A stretch of DNA of 64,000 bases, taken from Flavobacteriales bacterium (GTDB lineage: Bacteria > Bacteroidota > Bacteroidia > Flavobacteriales_D > Sanyastnellaceae). The DNA is taken from positions 1 through 64,000 of the forward strand of contig JANQWV010000069.1 of the NCBI GenBank assembly GCA_030729695.1, in the 5' to 3' direction. Below, in pieces: positions 37,857-47,244 of the stretch (position 1 is the stretch's first letter; every line of letters begins with the position of its first letter). A model generated the notes under the pieces. The model saw only the letters and a program-made list of their open reading frames with translations, was not told where the DNA came from and did not search any database. The translations under genes and the position numbers were made by a program.

Positions 37857-40478
37857 TTAGCTTCCCACTATCTTCTTGATCTCGTTCAACTTGAACAAAG
37901 CTTCAACCGGAGTAAGCGTATTGATATCGATTTTTTCTACTTCTTTTTTTATCTGAACCAACGTCGGATCATCGAGTTGGAAAAAGCTCAATTGCATTTT
38001 TTCCTCTCCTTGACCCACGTTCGCTTTTCCTTTCCCCGCAGGGGCTTCACCTCTTTTGGTCTCTAATTGATGAAGCATATCGTTCGCGCGATTCACGACT
38101 GTCTTCGGCATTCCTGCCAACTGCGCAACGTGAATTCCGAAGCTGTGATTGCTTCCACCTTCTTGCAACTTCCTTCTGAAAACTATTTTTCCTTTCGCTT
38201 CAGAAACCGAAACGTTGAAGTTTTTGATACGTGGAAATAAATTCGTCATATCATTCAACTCGTGGTAATGCGTTGCGAAAAGCGTCTTCGCGCGGAACTG
38301 CGGATGCTCGTGCAGGTATTCCGCAATGGCCCATGCAATGGATACGCCGTCGTAGGTTGAAGTTCCTCTTCCGATTTCATCGAGCAGAATTAAACTGCGA
38401 TCACTTAAGTTATTCAAGATGCTCGCGGTCTCATTCATTTCAACCATGAACGTAGATTCCCCAGCGCTCATGTTGTCGTTCGCTCCCACACGCGTGAACA
38501 CCTTGTCTACAATGCCCATTCTCACGCGCTTGGCTGGCACGAAAGAACCCATCTGAGCCATGAGCACAATGAGTGCGGTTTGACGAAGCACGGCGGATTT
38601 ACCGGACATGTTCGGACCGGTGATCATCATGATCTGCTGCGCATCGCGATCTAATTTTATATCGTTCGCTATGTACGGATCGTTCGGCGGAAGGCGCAAT
38701 TCAATAATGGCGTGTCTTCCTTGTTCTATCTCAATGCAGTTCTCTTCCGTGAATTCCGGTGCGCAATACTTGTTCGCTACTGCAACGGTTGCGAAAGACG
38801 CCAAGGTGTCAATCTCTGCAAGCACGCGAGCATTCAATTGCATGTTCACCAAATGCGGAAGCGTCTCTTCAATCAGCGCTTGATAAATCTGATTTTCTAA
38901 AATCGAAATTTTGTCTTCTGCACCGGTAATCTTCGCCTCGTATTCTTTCAGTTCAGGGGTAATATAACGCTCGGCTTGTGTAACCGTTTGCTTGCGTATC
39001 CATTCCGGCGGAACCTTATCCTTGTGTGTGTTTCGCACCTCCAAATAATATCCGAAGACATTGTTGAAAGCAATTTTCAAGGAAGGAATTCCGGTGCGTT
39101 CGCTTTCGCGTTCTTGCACCATTTGCAAATAATCTTTTCCAGATTTTTGCAAGTTGCGAAGCTCATCTAAATCTGCATTCACTCCTTCGGCAATAACAGA
39201 ACCGCGGTTCAGTGCTAAAGGTGCTTCTGGATTTATTTTTTCGAAAATGGTATTGCACCAATCGGTCAATGGTTTCAACACATTGAACAGCGCTTGTATT
39301 TCTTTGCTCTTTGAATTTGCGCCTAAATCTTTGATGTGCTCTGCCGTTTGCATGCCCTTCGCTAACTGAAGCAATTCGCGTGGATTCACGCGTCCGGTAG
39401 CAATCTTAGAAGCCAGTCGCTCCATGTCGCCAATGGTGTTCAAATGCAAACGGGTCTCTGCTAGCAGCTCCGCGTTTTTGACAAAACTTCCAACTACAAA
39501 CTGACGTTTTTCAATTTGTGCTATGTCTTTAAGCGGCATGAGTACCCATCTGCGCAAGAGTCGCGCGCCCATGGGTGTGCTCGTGTGATTGAGCGTGTAG
39601 AACAACGTTGCTGTTTCGTCGTAGTTCGAATGCACCAATTCTAAATTTCGAATGGTGAAGCGGTCTAACCACACGAACGTGTCTTCTTCAATGCGCGCTA
39701 TTTTCTGAATGTGCTGGGTCTTGTCGTGCTGCGTATCTTTCAGATAATGCAACACGGCGCCAGCCGCAATAACTCCGAGTTTTAATTCTTCAACACCGAA
39801 GCCTTTGAGCGATTGTGTGCCGAATTGCTTTTGTAAAACTTCTTTGGCGTAGTCCAACGAGAACACCCATTCGTCTATGCGAAACGTAAACCATTTGGTA
39901 TCTCCGAAGGCCTCACGAAACTGGTGGTCTTCGTGCTTTTGAAAAAGCACTTCGTTTGGCCGAAAGCTTTGAAGCAGTTTATTAATGTGTGCGGTACTTC
40001 CTTCGGCCAAATAAAATTCGCCCGTAGAAATGTCTAAAAAACTCACCCCCGCTTGCTGGTCACGCATGACAACAGCAGCCAAAAATTGGTTATTCGAACT
40101 ATCGAACGTCTTCTCGTTATAACTCACCGCTGGTGTAACCAACTCCGTTACTCCGCGCTTCACAATTTTCTTGGTAAGCTTCGGATCTTCCAGCTGATCG
40201 CAAATGGCAACACGATTTCCAGCGCGAACCAATTTTGGCAAATAAGTATCTAACGAATGATGCGGAAAGCCCGCCAATTCAATGAATGCGGCTGCTCCAT
40301 TTTTTCGCTTCGTTAATGTAATTCCTAAAATGCGCGCAGCCGCAATCGCGTCTGAACCGAAGGTTTCATAAAAATCGCCGACACGAAACAACAAAAGCGC
40401 ATCTGGATATTGCGCCTTAATTTCATTGTATTGTTTCATGAGTGGTGTTTCCACCACTGTCGATTTTTCTTCTGTCAT
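37857..40478 (-). CDS. mutS: DNA mismatch repair protein MutS
   Basis: 873 aa: TPLMKQYNEIKAQYPDALLLFRVGDFYETFGSDA, MITGPNMSGKSAVLRQTALIVLMAQMGSFVPA, LILLDEIGRGTSTYDGVSIAWAI, FATHYHEL. Confidence 0.98.
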   Translation of the reverse strand: MTEEKSTVVETPLMKQYNEIKAQYPDALLLFRVGDFYETFGSDAIAAARILGITLTKRKNGAAAFIELAGFPHHSLDTYLPKLVRAGNRVAICDQLEDPKLTKKIVKRGVTELVTPAVSYNEKTFDSSNNQFLAAVVMRDQQAGVSFLDISTGEFYLAEGSTAHINKLLQSFRPNEVLFQKHEDHQFREAFGDTKWFTFRIDEWVFSLDYAKEVLQKQFGTQSLKGFGVEELKLGVIAAGAVLHYLKDTQHDKTQHIQKIARIEEDTFVWLDRFTIRNLELVHSNYDETATLFYTLNHTSTPMGARLLRRWVLMPLKDIAQIEKRQFVVGSFVKNAELLAETRLHLNTIGDMERLASKIATGRVNPRELLQLAKGMQTAEHIKDLGANSKSKEIQALFNVLKPLTDWCNTIFEKINPEAPLALNRGSVIAEGVNADLDELRNLQKSGKDYLQMVQERESERTGIPSLKIAFNNVFGYYLEVRNTHKDKVPPEWIRKQTVTQAERYITPELKEYEAKITGAEDKISILENQIYQALIEETLPHLVNMQLNARVLAEIDTLASFATVAVANKYCAPEFTEENCIEIEQGRHAIIELRLPPNDPYIANDIKLDRDAQQIMMITGPNMSGKSAVLRQTALIVLMAQMGSFVPAKRVRMGIVDKVFTRVGANDNMSAGESTFMVEMNETASILNNLSDRSLILLDEIGRGTSTYDGVSIAWAIAEYLHEHPQFRAKTLFATHYHELNDMTNLFPRIKNFNVSVSEAKGKIVFRRKLQEGGSNHSFGIHVAQLAGMPKTVVNRANDMLHQLETKRGEAPAGKGKANVGQGEEKMQLSFFQLDDPTLVQIKKEVEKIDINTLTPVEALFKLNEIKKIVGS

Positions 40479-40479
40479 T

Positions 40480-41709
40480 TTATGCCTGATTCAGTTGACT
40501 CAGCTTAGAGCTTTCAAATTTATCTCGAGCGTAAGCCAGCGTTACTTTGAATTCTTTTAGTTCCGTTTGATTCGGAATTTCAAACATGAGATCCAACAAG
40601 ATGGCTTCGCAAATCGAACGCAATCCGCGCGCTCCCAATTTGTAAGTCATGGCCTTTTCTACAATGTAATCCAACACTTGTTTCTCGAAAGACAACTTAA
40701 CGCCGTCCATTTCAAACAACTTCACGTATTGCTTCACCAAAGCGTTTTTCGGCTCGGTTAAAATTCTTCTCAACGCAGATTCGTCCAATGGATTCAAAAA
40801 CGTTAACACCGGGAAACGACCGATTAATTCAGGAATTAAACCAAATTGTTTCAAATCGGCTGGAGCAATGTATTGCAACCATCCGCCTTGTTCTTCAACG
40901 GTCTTCGCATTGCGGTATCCAATGCTTGCCGTATTCATGCGACGTTCAATGTGCTTTTCAATTCCATCGAACGCACCGCCACAAACGAACAAAATATTCT
41001 TCGTGTCGATCTGAATCATTTTTTGCTCCGGATGCTTTCTTCCACCTTGTGGAGGAACACTCACCGTTGCACCTTCCAACAATTTCAACAACGCTTGCTG
41101 AACGCCTTCGCCGCTTACGTCACGCGTAATGCTTGGGTTATCGCTCTTGCGCGCAATCTTGTCTATTTCATCAATGAATACAATTCCGCGTTCTGCTTTT
41201 TGAACATCGAAATCTGCACTTTGCAAAAGTCGAGAAAGAATACTTTCAACGTCTTCCCCTACGTAACCGGCTTGTGTAAGCACGGTAGCATCGGCAATGC
41301 AGAACGGAACGTTCAACATTTTCGCAATGGTCTTTGCCAAAAGTGTTTTTCCTGTTCCAGTTTCTCCAACCAATACAATGTTCGATTTTTCAATTTCTAC
41401 TTCGTCGTCTTGCTTTCCAGCAGCGTGCTGTGCTAAACGTTTGTAGTGGTTGTAAACAGCAACACTCAACACCTTCTTCGCTTCGTCTTGGCCAATGATG
41501 TATTCGTTTAAGAAATCTCTTATTTCAATCGGCTTCAATAATTCAGACGCATTAAATTCTTCTTGGGGAACAACCGCTTCTTCTTTTACAATCTCGCTAG
41601 CTTGTCTCGCGCAGTCGTCGCAAATGTGTCCGGAAACACCTGCTATTAGCACATTCACCTCACTCTTTTTTCTTCCGCAAAACGAGCAATTAATCTCTTG
41701 TTTGGACAT
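40480..41709 (-). CDS. clpX: ATP-dependent Clp protease ATP-binding subunit ClpX
   Basis: 409 aa: zinc finger [17 protein letters not shown]...[50 protein letters not shown]. Confidence 0.98.
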   Translation of the reverse strand: MSKQEINCSFCGRKKSEVNVLIAGVSGHICDDCARQASEIVKEEAVVPQEEFNASELLKPIEIRDFLNEYIIGQDEAKKVLSVAVYNHYKRLAQHAAGKQDDEVEIEKSNIVLVGETGTGKTLLAKTIAKMLNVPFCIADATVLTQAGYVGEDVESILSRLLQSADFDVQKAERGIVFIDEIDKIARKSDNPSITRDVSGEGVQQALLKLLEGATVSVPPQGGRKHPEQKMIQIDTKNILFVCGGAFDGIEKHIERRMNTASIGYRNAKTVEEQGGWLQYIAPADLKQFGLIPELIGRFPVLTFLNPLDESALRRILTEPKNALVKQYVKLFEMDGVKLSFEKQVLDYIVEKAMTYKLGARGLRSICEAILLDLMFEIPNQTELKEFKVTLAYARDKFESSKLSQLNQA

Positions 41710-41748
41710 CTTTAATTCTTTCCAACAAAGGTAATGAATCTCGACTGT

Positions 41749-44208
41749 TTACATAGGGTCTACGTCAATAGACACGCGAACCATTTTATATTTCTGTTGG
41801 GAAGTGAGCGCGTGCGAACAATCTAAGAGATAGCGCTTCACTTGAGGAGGTGGTAATTCTTGTGGAATTCGAATCCAGAATTGTTGAATGTAATAGTTGT
41901 TCACACGGCCAATGGCGGGCGTTTCAGGGCCTGTGTAATTTCCAAATAACGATTTGAAAAACCACGTGCCAAGCTCCGCTGCTGCGCTTAACGCAACGCC
42001 TTGCTCTTTGTGTTTAATCGTAAGTTTAATCATGCGCGTAAACGGCGGATATCTGAACTGCTTGCGCTCTGCGACTTCTAGCGTATAAAACTGCTCGTAG
42101 TTGTTGTTCTCAATCAGCGGGAAAACCCAATGCTCGGGATCATACGTTTGAATAAGCACACGTCCGCGTTCTTCGCGTCTTCCACTTCTTCCAGAAACCT
42201 GCACCATCATTTGAAACGCGCGTTCGATGGAACGAAAATCGGGATGCTTCAGCATGCGGTCGGCGTTTAAAATTCCAACCAAATGAACATTGCTGAAGTC
42301 AAGTCCCTTCGTCACCATCTGCGTTCCAATGAGCACATCGGTCTTTCCACTTTCAAATTCAGAAATGATTTTATGGTGTGCATGTTTGCCTCGTGCTACA
42401 TCCAAGTCCATGCGCGAAATACGAATATGCGGAAGGCATTCGCCTAACTCCTCTTCAATGCGCTCTGTTCCTGCGCCCAACATTTTGAACGCGTTCGCTC
42501 CGCATGAAGGACATTGCTGCACCGGAATTTCATGATGACCGCAGTAATGGCAGCGCAGTTCATGATGAAATTTGTGATACGTCAAACTCACATCGCAGTT
42601 CTTGCACTCGGGAGTGTAATGACACATTTCGCATTCCCAAAGCGGCGTATAGCCTCTTCGGTTTTGAAACAAAATCACTTGTTTGCCTGCCTTCACTGTT
42701 GAGTCAATTGCTTCCAGCAAAACAGAAGAAAAGACTCCTTGCATGCGCTTAGCTTGAAGCTCTGAGCGAAGGTTTACAAAATTTACTTTAGGTTGAACGG
42801 CGTTGCCATAACGCTCGAACATTTCTACCAACTGATACTTGTTCTGTTTCGCGTTGAAGTAAGATTCCAAGGAAGGAGTTGCGCTACCTAACACCACTTG
42901 TGCGTTCGACAAAACACTCAACTTTATGGCAGTGTCTCTCGCATGATAACGCGGAGCAGGATCTTGTTGCTTAAACGTTCCTTCGTGCTCTTCGTCGACG
43001 ATGATTAATCCTAAATTTTCAAAGGGAAGAAACACACCTGATCGTGCAGCCAATACTACATCGAATCGATGCAAATCTGAATGCACCCGATGCCAAACTT
43101 CTGTGCGTTCATGGGTGCTGTAACCGCTGTGGTACACGCCAACGCGAGTTCCAAAATATTTCTGAATGCGGTCAATTAAATGCGATGTCAACGCAATTTC
43201 AGGAACCAACAACAACACTTGTCTTCCTTGTTGAATTTGCTCTTGCATGAGATGCAAATACACCTCGGTTTTTCCGGAAGAGGTTACTCCGTGTAACAAC
43301 GTAACTCCAGCATGCGATTTGATTTTTTCAAAAGCAGTCTGTTGCAATTCGCTTAAAACCGGAAGTGGTAACAGTTCATGATCTCCAGTAACCATACGCA
43401 ATTCAGAGCGTTCTTCAATGGCAAGAATTCCCTTCTTCACCAATGCTGAAATGGCTGAAGCGTCGGTCTTCGATTGTATCTCGAGTTCCTTTTTCTTCAC
43501 TGATTCTCCTGTGGTTCCGTCCCATTTGCTCATTTGCAAAAAGGTCATGAGCACTTGAATCTGCTTGTCTGCATTGCGTTTTTCCAAAGCAGAAAAATGA
43601 TGTTGCAGCTGTTCGTCGGTGTTTCCGTTTTCTCCAACGGTTACATAAGAAACTCGCTTCGGAATAAACTTTTCTTTCACCTCTTCAAACGACGCAATGG
43701 CGTTCTTCTTCAACAAATTTTTCAATGTAGAATGAATGGAAACCTTTGGCAGTGCATGTTGTATATCTTTCGACATAACACCCATACCGCGATCTTTTTC
43801 CAAAATAACATCTACAACCGAACGTTCATTCGGTGTTAATTCAACAGCAAGATCTTTTGTTGTGTAGACCGTTTCACTCGATAATTTCAATCCGCTTGGA
43901 AGTGCGGCTGTCATGACTTCTCCGAGTGTGCAAGCGTAGTATTTCGCAATCCATTCCCACAGTTGCATCTGTGTTTCTGAAACCACAGGAACATCGTCCA
44001 GTACCTCTTCAAAATACTTCGCAGCGTAATCCTTTGGAACCTCTTCGTGCACGCGCCAAACAATGGCCGTGTAGCGTTTTGATTTTCCCAATGGCACTAC
44101 CACGCGCACACCTTGCTGAACGTAGTTCTCCCAAGCCACAGGAACCCTGTAGGTAAGCACTTGCGGAAGTGCTAGCGGAACAACTACATCAACAAAAAAT
44201 GTTTTCAT
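41749..44208 (-). CDS. priA: Primosomal protein N' (PriA helicase)
   Basis: 819 aa: LLHGVTSSGKTEVYLHLM, LIIVDEEHEGTFKQQDPAPRYHARDTAI, zinc-binding CEMCHYTPECKNCDVSLTYH...CHYCGH. Confidence 0.97.
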   Translation of the reverse strand: MKTFFVDVVVPLALPQVLTYRVPVAWENYVQQGVRVVVPLGKSKRYTAIVWRVHEEVPKDYAAKYFEEVLDDVPVVSETQMQLWEWIAKYYACTLGEVMTAALPSGLKLSSETVYTTKDLAVELTPNERSVVDVILEKDRGMGVMSKDIQHALPKVSIHSTLKNLLKKNAIASFEEVKEKFIPKRVSYVTVGENGNTDEQLQHHFSALEKRNADKQIQVLMTFLQMSKWDGTTGESVKKKELEIQSKTDASAISALVKKGILAIEERSELRMVTGDHELLPLPVLSELQQTAFEKIKSHAGVTLLHGVTSSGKTEVYLHLMQEQIQQGRQVLLLVPEIALTSHLIDRIQKYFGTRVGVYHSGYSTHERTEVWHRVHSDLHRFDVVLAARSGVFLPFENLGLIIVDEEHEGTFKQQDPAPRYHARDTAIKLSVLSNAQVVLGSATPSLESYFNAKQNKYQLVEMFERYGNAVQPKVNFVNLRSELQAKRMQGVFSSVLLEAIDSTVKAGKQVILFQNRRGYTPLWECEMCHYTPECKNCDVSLTYHKFHHELRCHYCGHHEIPVQQCPSCGANAFKMLGAGTERIEEELGECLPHIRISRMDLDVARGKHAHHKIISEFESGKTDVLIGTQMVTKGLDFSNVHLVGILNADRMLKHPDFRSIERAFQMMVQVSGRSGRREERGRVLIQTYDPEHWVFPLIENNNYEQFYTLEVAERKQFRYPPFTRMIKLTIKHKEQGVALSAAAELGTWFFKSLFGNYTGPETPAIGRVNNYYIQQFWIRIPQELPPPQVKRYLLDCSHALTSQQKYKMVRVSIDVDPM

Positions 44209-44222
44209 GGTCTATAAACAAA

Positions 44223-44247
44223 TAGAGACACGAAGGTCGTGTCTCTA
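44223..44247 (-). terminator. Terminator hairpin downstream of clpP
   Basis: 11-bp stem TAGAGACACGA-AGG-TCGTGTCTCTA, followed on the minus strand by TTTGTTTATAG. Confidence 0.65.
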
Positions 44248-44268
44248 CTCTAATGTGAATTGAAATGA

Positions 44269-44949
44269 TTATGGTTTTCTTTCCAAAACTTCGTCAATCA
44301 TACCGTACTCTTTCGCCTCAGAAGCAATCATCCAGTAATCGCGATCACTGTCTGCCCATACTTGGTCGTATGATTTACCGCTGTGCGTAGCAATGATGTC
44401 GTACAATTCTTTCTTCAATTTTTGAATTTCACGTGCAGTGATTTCGATGTCTGAAGCTTGTCCGCGTGCACCACCCAAAGGTTGGTGAATCATAACGCGT
44501 GAATGCTTCAATCCTGTGCGTTTTCCTGCTTGACCAGCACACAACAAAACAGCTCCCATAGAAGCAGCCATACCTGTGCAAATGGTTGCAACATCTGGAT
44601 TAATGTATTGCATGGTGTCGTAGATGCCTAGACCCGCGTATACACTTCCGCCTGGAGAGTTAATGTAGATTTGAATGTCTTTCTTCGAGTCTGTACTTTC
44701 CAAAAACAATAACTGCGCTTGAATAATATTCGCGATGTAGTCATCGATTTCAGTTCCCAAGAAAATAATTCTATCAGCCATTAAACGAGAGAATACATCT
44801 ACCTCACGGAAAGGCATGTGACGCTCTTCAATAACTGTTCTAGTCATGTTCTCTGGACCATACATGTGAGAAATCACATCGTTCACCACTGTGCTATTGA
44901 TACCTAGATGGCCAGTAGCATATTTTTTAAATTCTTTACGTTCGAACAT
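44269..44949 (-). CDS. clpP: ATP-dependent Clp protease proteolytic subunit ClpP
   Basis: 226 aa: [62 protein letters not shown]. Confidence 0.97.
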   Translation of the reverse strand: MFERKEFKKYATGHLGINSTVVNDVISHMYGPENMTRTVIEERHMPFREVDVFSRLMADRIIFLGTEIDDYIANIIQAQLLFLESTDSKKDIQIYINSPGGSVYAGLGIYDTMQYINPDVATICTGMAASMGAVLLCAGQAGKRTGLKHSRVMIHQPLGGARGQASDIEITAREIQKLKKELYDIIATHSGKSYDQVWADSDRDYWMIASEAKEYGMIDEVLERKP

Positions 44950-45022
44950 ATAGTAATATTTGTGTCGAAGATACAGCGGTTTTTAATTCAAAACCGTGAC
45001 TTCAAACAGTAGACTTTTCAAC

Positions 45023-45247
45023 TTATTCAATTACTTCAAAACGCTTGAACTTGATGCGCCCAAGCTCACACTCGTCTTCCCACATGGCAAGCGGACGTGC
45101 ATAAACCGATCCGAAAGGAACCGATTTGTAAATAACCAATGCTTCCTTAGTTTCACTGTGATTCGCTAAAGAAATGATTTCGTAAACCCCTCCTTTGTAA
45201 TGCTTCCAACGCTCACCCGGCATCGGGTATCTTATTGCTTTTTCCAT
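45023..45247 (-). CDS. DUF1653-type protein
   Basis: 74 aa: PGERWKHYKGGVYEIISLANHSETKEALVIYKSVPFGSVYARPLAMWEDE. Confidence 0.85.
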   Translation of the reverse strand: MEKAIRYPMPGERWKHYKGGVYEIISLANHSETKEALVIYKSVPFGSVYARPLAMWEDECELGRIKFKRFEVIE

Positions 45248-45255
45248 GTTTTCTT

Positions 45256-47226
45256 TTATAGTACTACAGTCCCAAAATTATCTGCCAACTGCCTCCTCAC
45301 GTCATCTAATCGCTTCTTTTCAGCCAATAAAATCATGACTTCGTCTTCGTTCGTTTCAACCTCAAGTTGAGTCTCTATTGCTTTGGCCGCAATTTGCACG
45401 TGTCGCATTTTCATGCGAAATAAGCAATCTTTTGCTGCCTTTCCTATAATGTACTCTTCCGATTCGGTTAATATGCCGTGTTTCTTTTTCCAGTTTTCGC
45501 TTATCTGATGGCGCGTGGTTAGTACGTTTACCGCTTCACCGCGAACACTTTCCTCTTCATGTGTAGTGAAGTTGTGTTGACTTGGCATTTGGTTTTCCTT
45601 CACCAATTCCAAATACTCCTTCAACATTTTCGAATAAACTTCTGACTGTAGAGTCATAGAGTCGTGCTCAAGATTTCCAATTAGATAATCAGCTACCGAC
45701 AAATGAATGACTTCACGCTTGCCTTCTTCGTTAACGATTTCAATGGGCATTTCAAATTCGCCGTACATCAGCAAAATGCGCATGAAGTCACGCTCTTGTG
45801 CTTCCGCATTCAGCGTGTCGGGAACCGGAACAGTCTCATCGAAAGGTGTTGGTGCAGGCGCTTCAACAGGGGTGTGAACTCCCGGATCTCCAGCAACTGC
45901 GGGTTTTCCAGGACCTTTCTTTAAATTTTCTTGAAGCGATTTGTTCAGCTCTAGAAGCAAAACAGACTCGCCAATGCCCATAATCTGCGAACAGTCTTGC
46001 ACAAAAACAGAACGCTTAATGGCATCAGGAATTAGCGCAATACTGTCAACTATACCACGAATAAGACCCGCTTTTTTTATCGGGTCGTTGCCTACTTCCT
46101 CAAGAAGTAAAGCCGTTTTATATCGAATGAAATCCTTTGCGTTATCCTTCACATACAGCTGAATCTCTTCACTGCTGTGCTTTCTAGAATAACTGTCCGG
46201 ATCGTCGCCATCTGGAAATGTTGCAACGCGAACGTTCAACCCTTCCTTCAATATCATATCAATACCGCGGAAACTCGCTTTAATTCCCGCTTTATCACCA
46301 TCGTATAAAATAGTAATGTTCTGCGTGAATCGACGAATCAAACGAATCTGTCCTTCGGTTAAACTTGTTCCGCTACTCGCTACAACGTTCTCTACGCCTG
46401 CTTGGTGAAGCGCAATAACGTCTGTATATCCTTCAACCAAAAAACAGTTGTCTTCCTTCACCATCGCGTTCTTTGCGAGGTGCAAGCCATACAACGTGTT
46501 CGACTTGTGATAGAGATCGCTTTCCGGACTGTTGAAATATTTCGCAATGTCCTTCTCTGCTTTCAGTGTTCTTCCACCAAAAGCAATCACTTTTCCACTC
46601 ACATTGTGAATGGGGAACATCACCCTTCCGCGGAAGAAGTCATACGGCGAACCGTCCTTCTCTCGTGTTAAACCCGTCTTCAACAAATAGGTCAACGAAT
46701 GCCCCGCTGCTAGCGCCGCTTGAGACATCTTGTCCCATCCGTCTGGACAATAGCCCAACTGAAATTTCTTCAGTGTGTCTTCGCGAAATCCGCGCGATTC
46801 GAAATAAGAAAGCCCAATGGCTCTTCCCATTTCCGAATTGTACATCTGATCTTGGAAATACTTATTGGCGAAATCGGTGACAACAGAAAGTTGTTCGCGT
46901 TCGCTCTTTTCGGCTTTTTGTTCCTCTGTCTGACTCTCTTCTTCAATCTCTATGTTGTACCTGTTGGCCAACCAGCGCAAGGCTTCCGGATAGGAAAGCT
47001 TCTCGTGCTGCATAAGAAAGTCAATCGCGTTTCCGCCTTTTCCAGAACTGAAATCTTTGTAAATGCCTTTCGCTGGAACGACGAAAAAACTCGGTGTTTT
47101 TTCATTCACAAAGGGAGAAAGGCCGCGATAAGAAGACCCGCTTTTTTTCAAATGAACGAACTCACCAACCACATCTTCAATAAGAGTGGCCTGAAAAATT
47201 CGATCTATGGTGGAACGGGAAATCAT
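45256..47226 (-). CDS. dnaG: DNA primase
   Basis: 656 aa: LKKSGSSYRGLSPFVNEKTPSFFVVPAKGIYKDFSSGKGGNAIDFLM, FGGRTL, EGYTDVIALHQAGVENVVASSGTSLTEGQIRLI, ILYDGDKAGIKA. The usual CHC2 CPFHxExTPS core reads LSPFVNEKTPS. Confidence 0.96.
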   Translation of the reverse strand: MISRSTIDRIFQATLIEDVVGEFVHLKKSGSSYRGLSPFVNEKTPSFFVVPAKGIYKDFSSGKGGNAIDFLMQHEKLSYPEALRWLANRYNIEIEEESQTEEQKAEKSEREQLSVVTDFANKYFQDQMYNSEMGRAIGLSYFESRGFREDTLKKFQLGYCPDGWDKMSQAALAAGHSLTYLLKTGLTREKDGSPYDFFRGRVMFPIHNVSGKVIAFGGRTLKAEKDIAKYFNSPESDLYHKSNTLYGLHLAKNAMVKEDNCFLVEGYTDVIALHQAGVENVVASSGTSLTEGQIRLIRRFTQNITILYDGDKAGIKASFRGIDMILKEGLNVRVATFPDGDDPDSYSRKHSSEEIQLYVKDNAKDFIRYKTALLLEEVGNDPIKKAGLIRGIVDSIALIPDAIKRSVFVQDCSQIMGIGESVLLLELNKSLQENLKKGPGKPAVAGDPGVHTPVEAPAPTPFDETVPVPDTLNAEAQERDFMRILLMYGEFEMPIEIVNEEGKREVIHLSVADYLIGNLEHDSMTLQSEVYSKMLKEYLELVKENQMPSQHNFTTHEEESVRGEAVNVLTTRHQISENWKKKHGILTESEEYIIGKAAKDCLFRMKMRHVQIAAKAIETQLEVETNEDEVMILLAEKKRLDDVRRQLADNFGTVVL

Positions 47227-47244
47227 GGACTACCAAAGGTAGTG

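Noticed and set aside
40846-41436. 196-aa + strand ORF antisense to clpX
   Set aside because: Antisense to clpX; no motif, Phe/Cys-rich mirror composition.
45256-47226. DnaG zinc-finger motif appears non-canonical
   Set aside because: YRGLSPFVNEKTPSFFV replaces the CPFHxExTPSF core, but I recall Bacteroidota primases often showing LSPFxxEKTPSF; treated as lineage-typical rather than novel.
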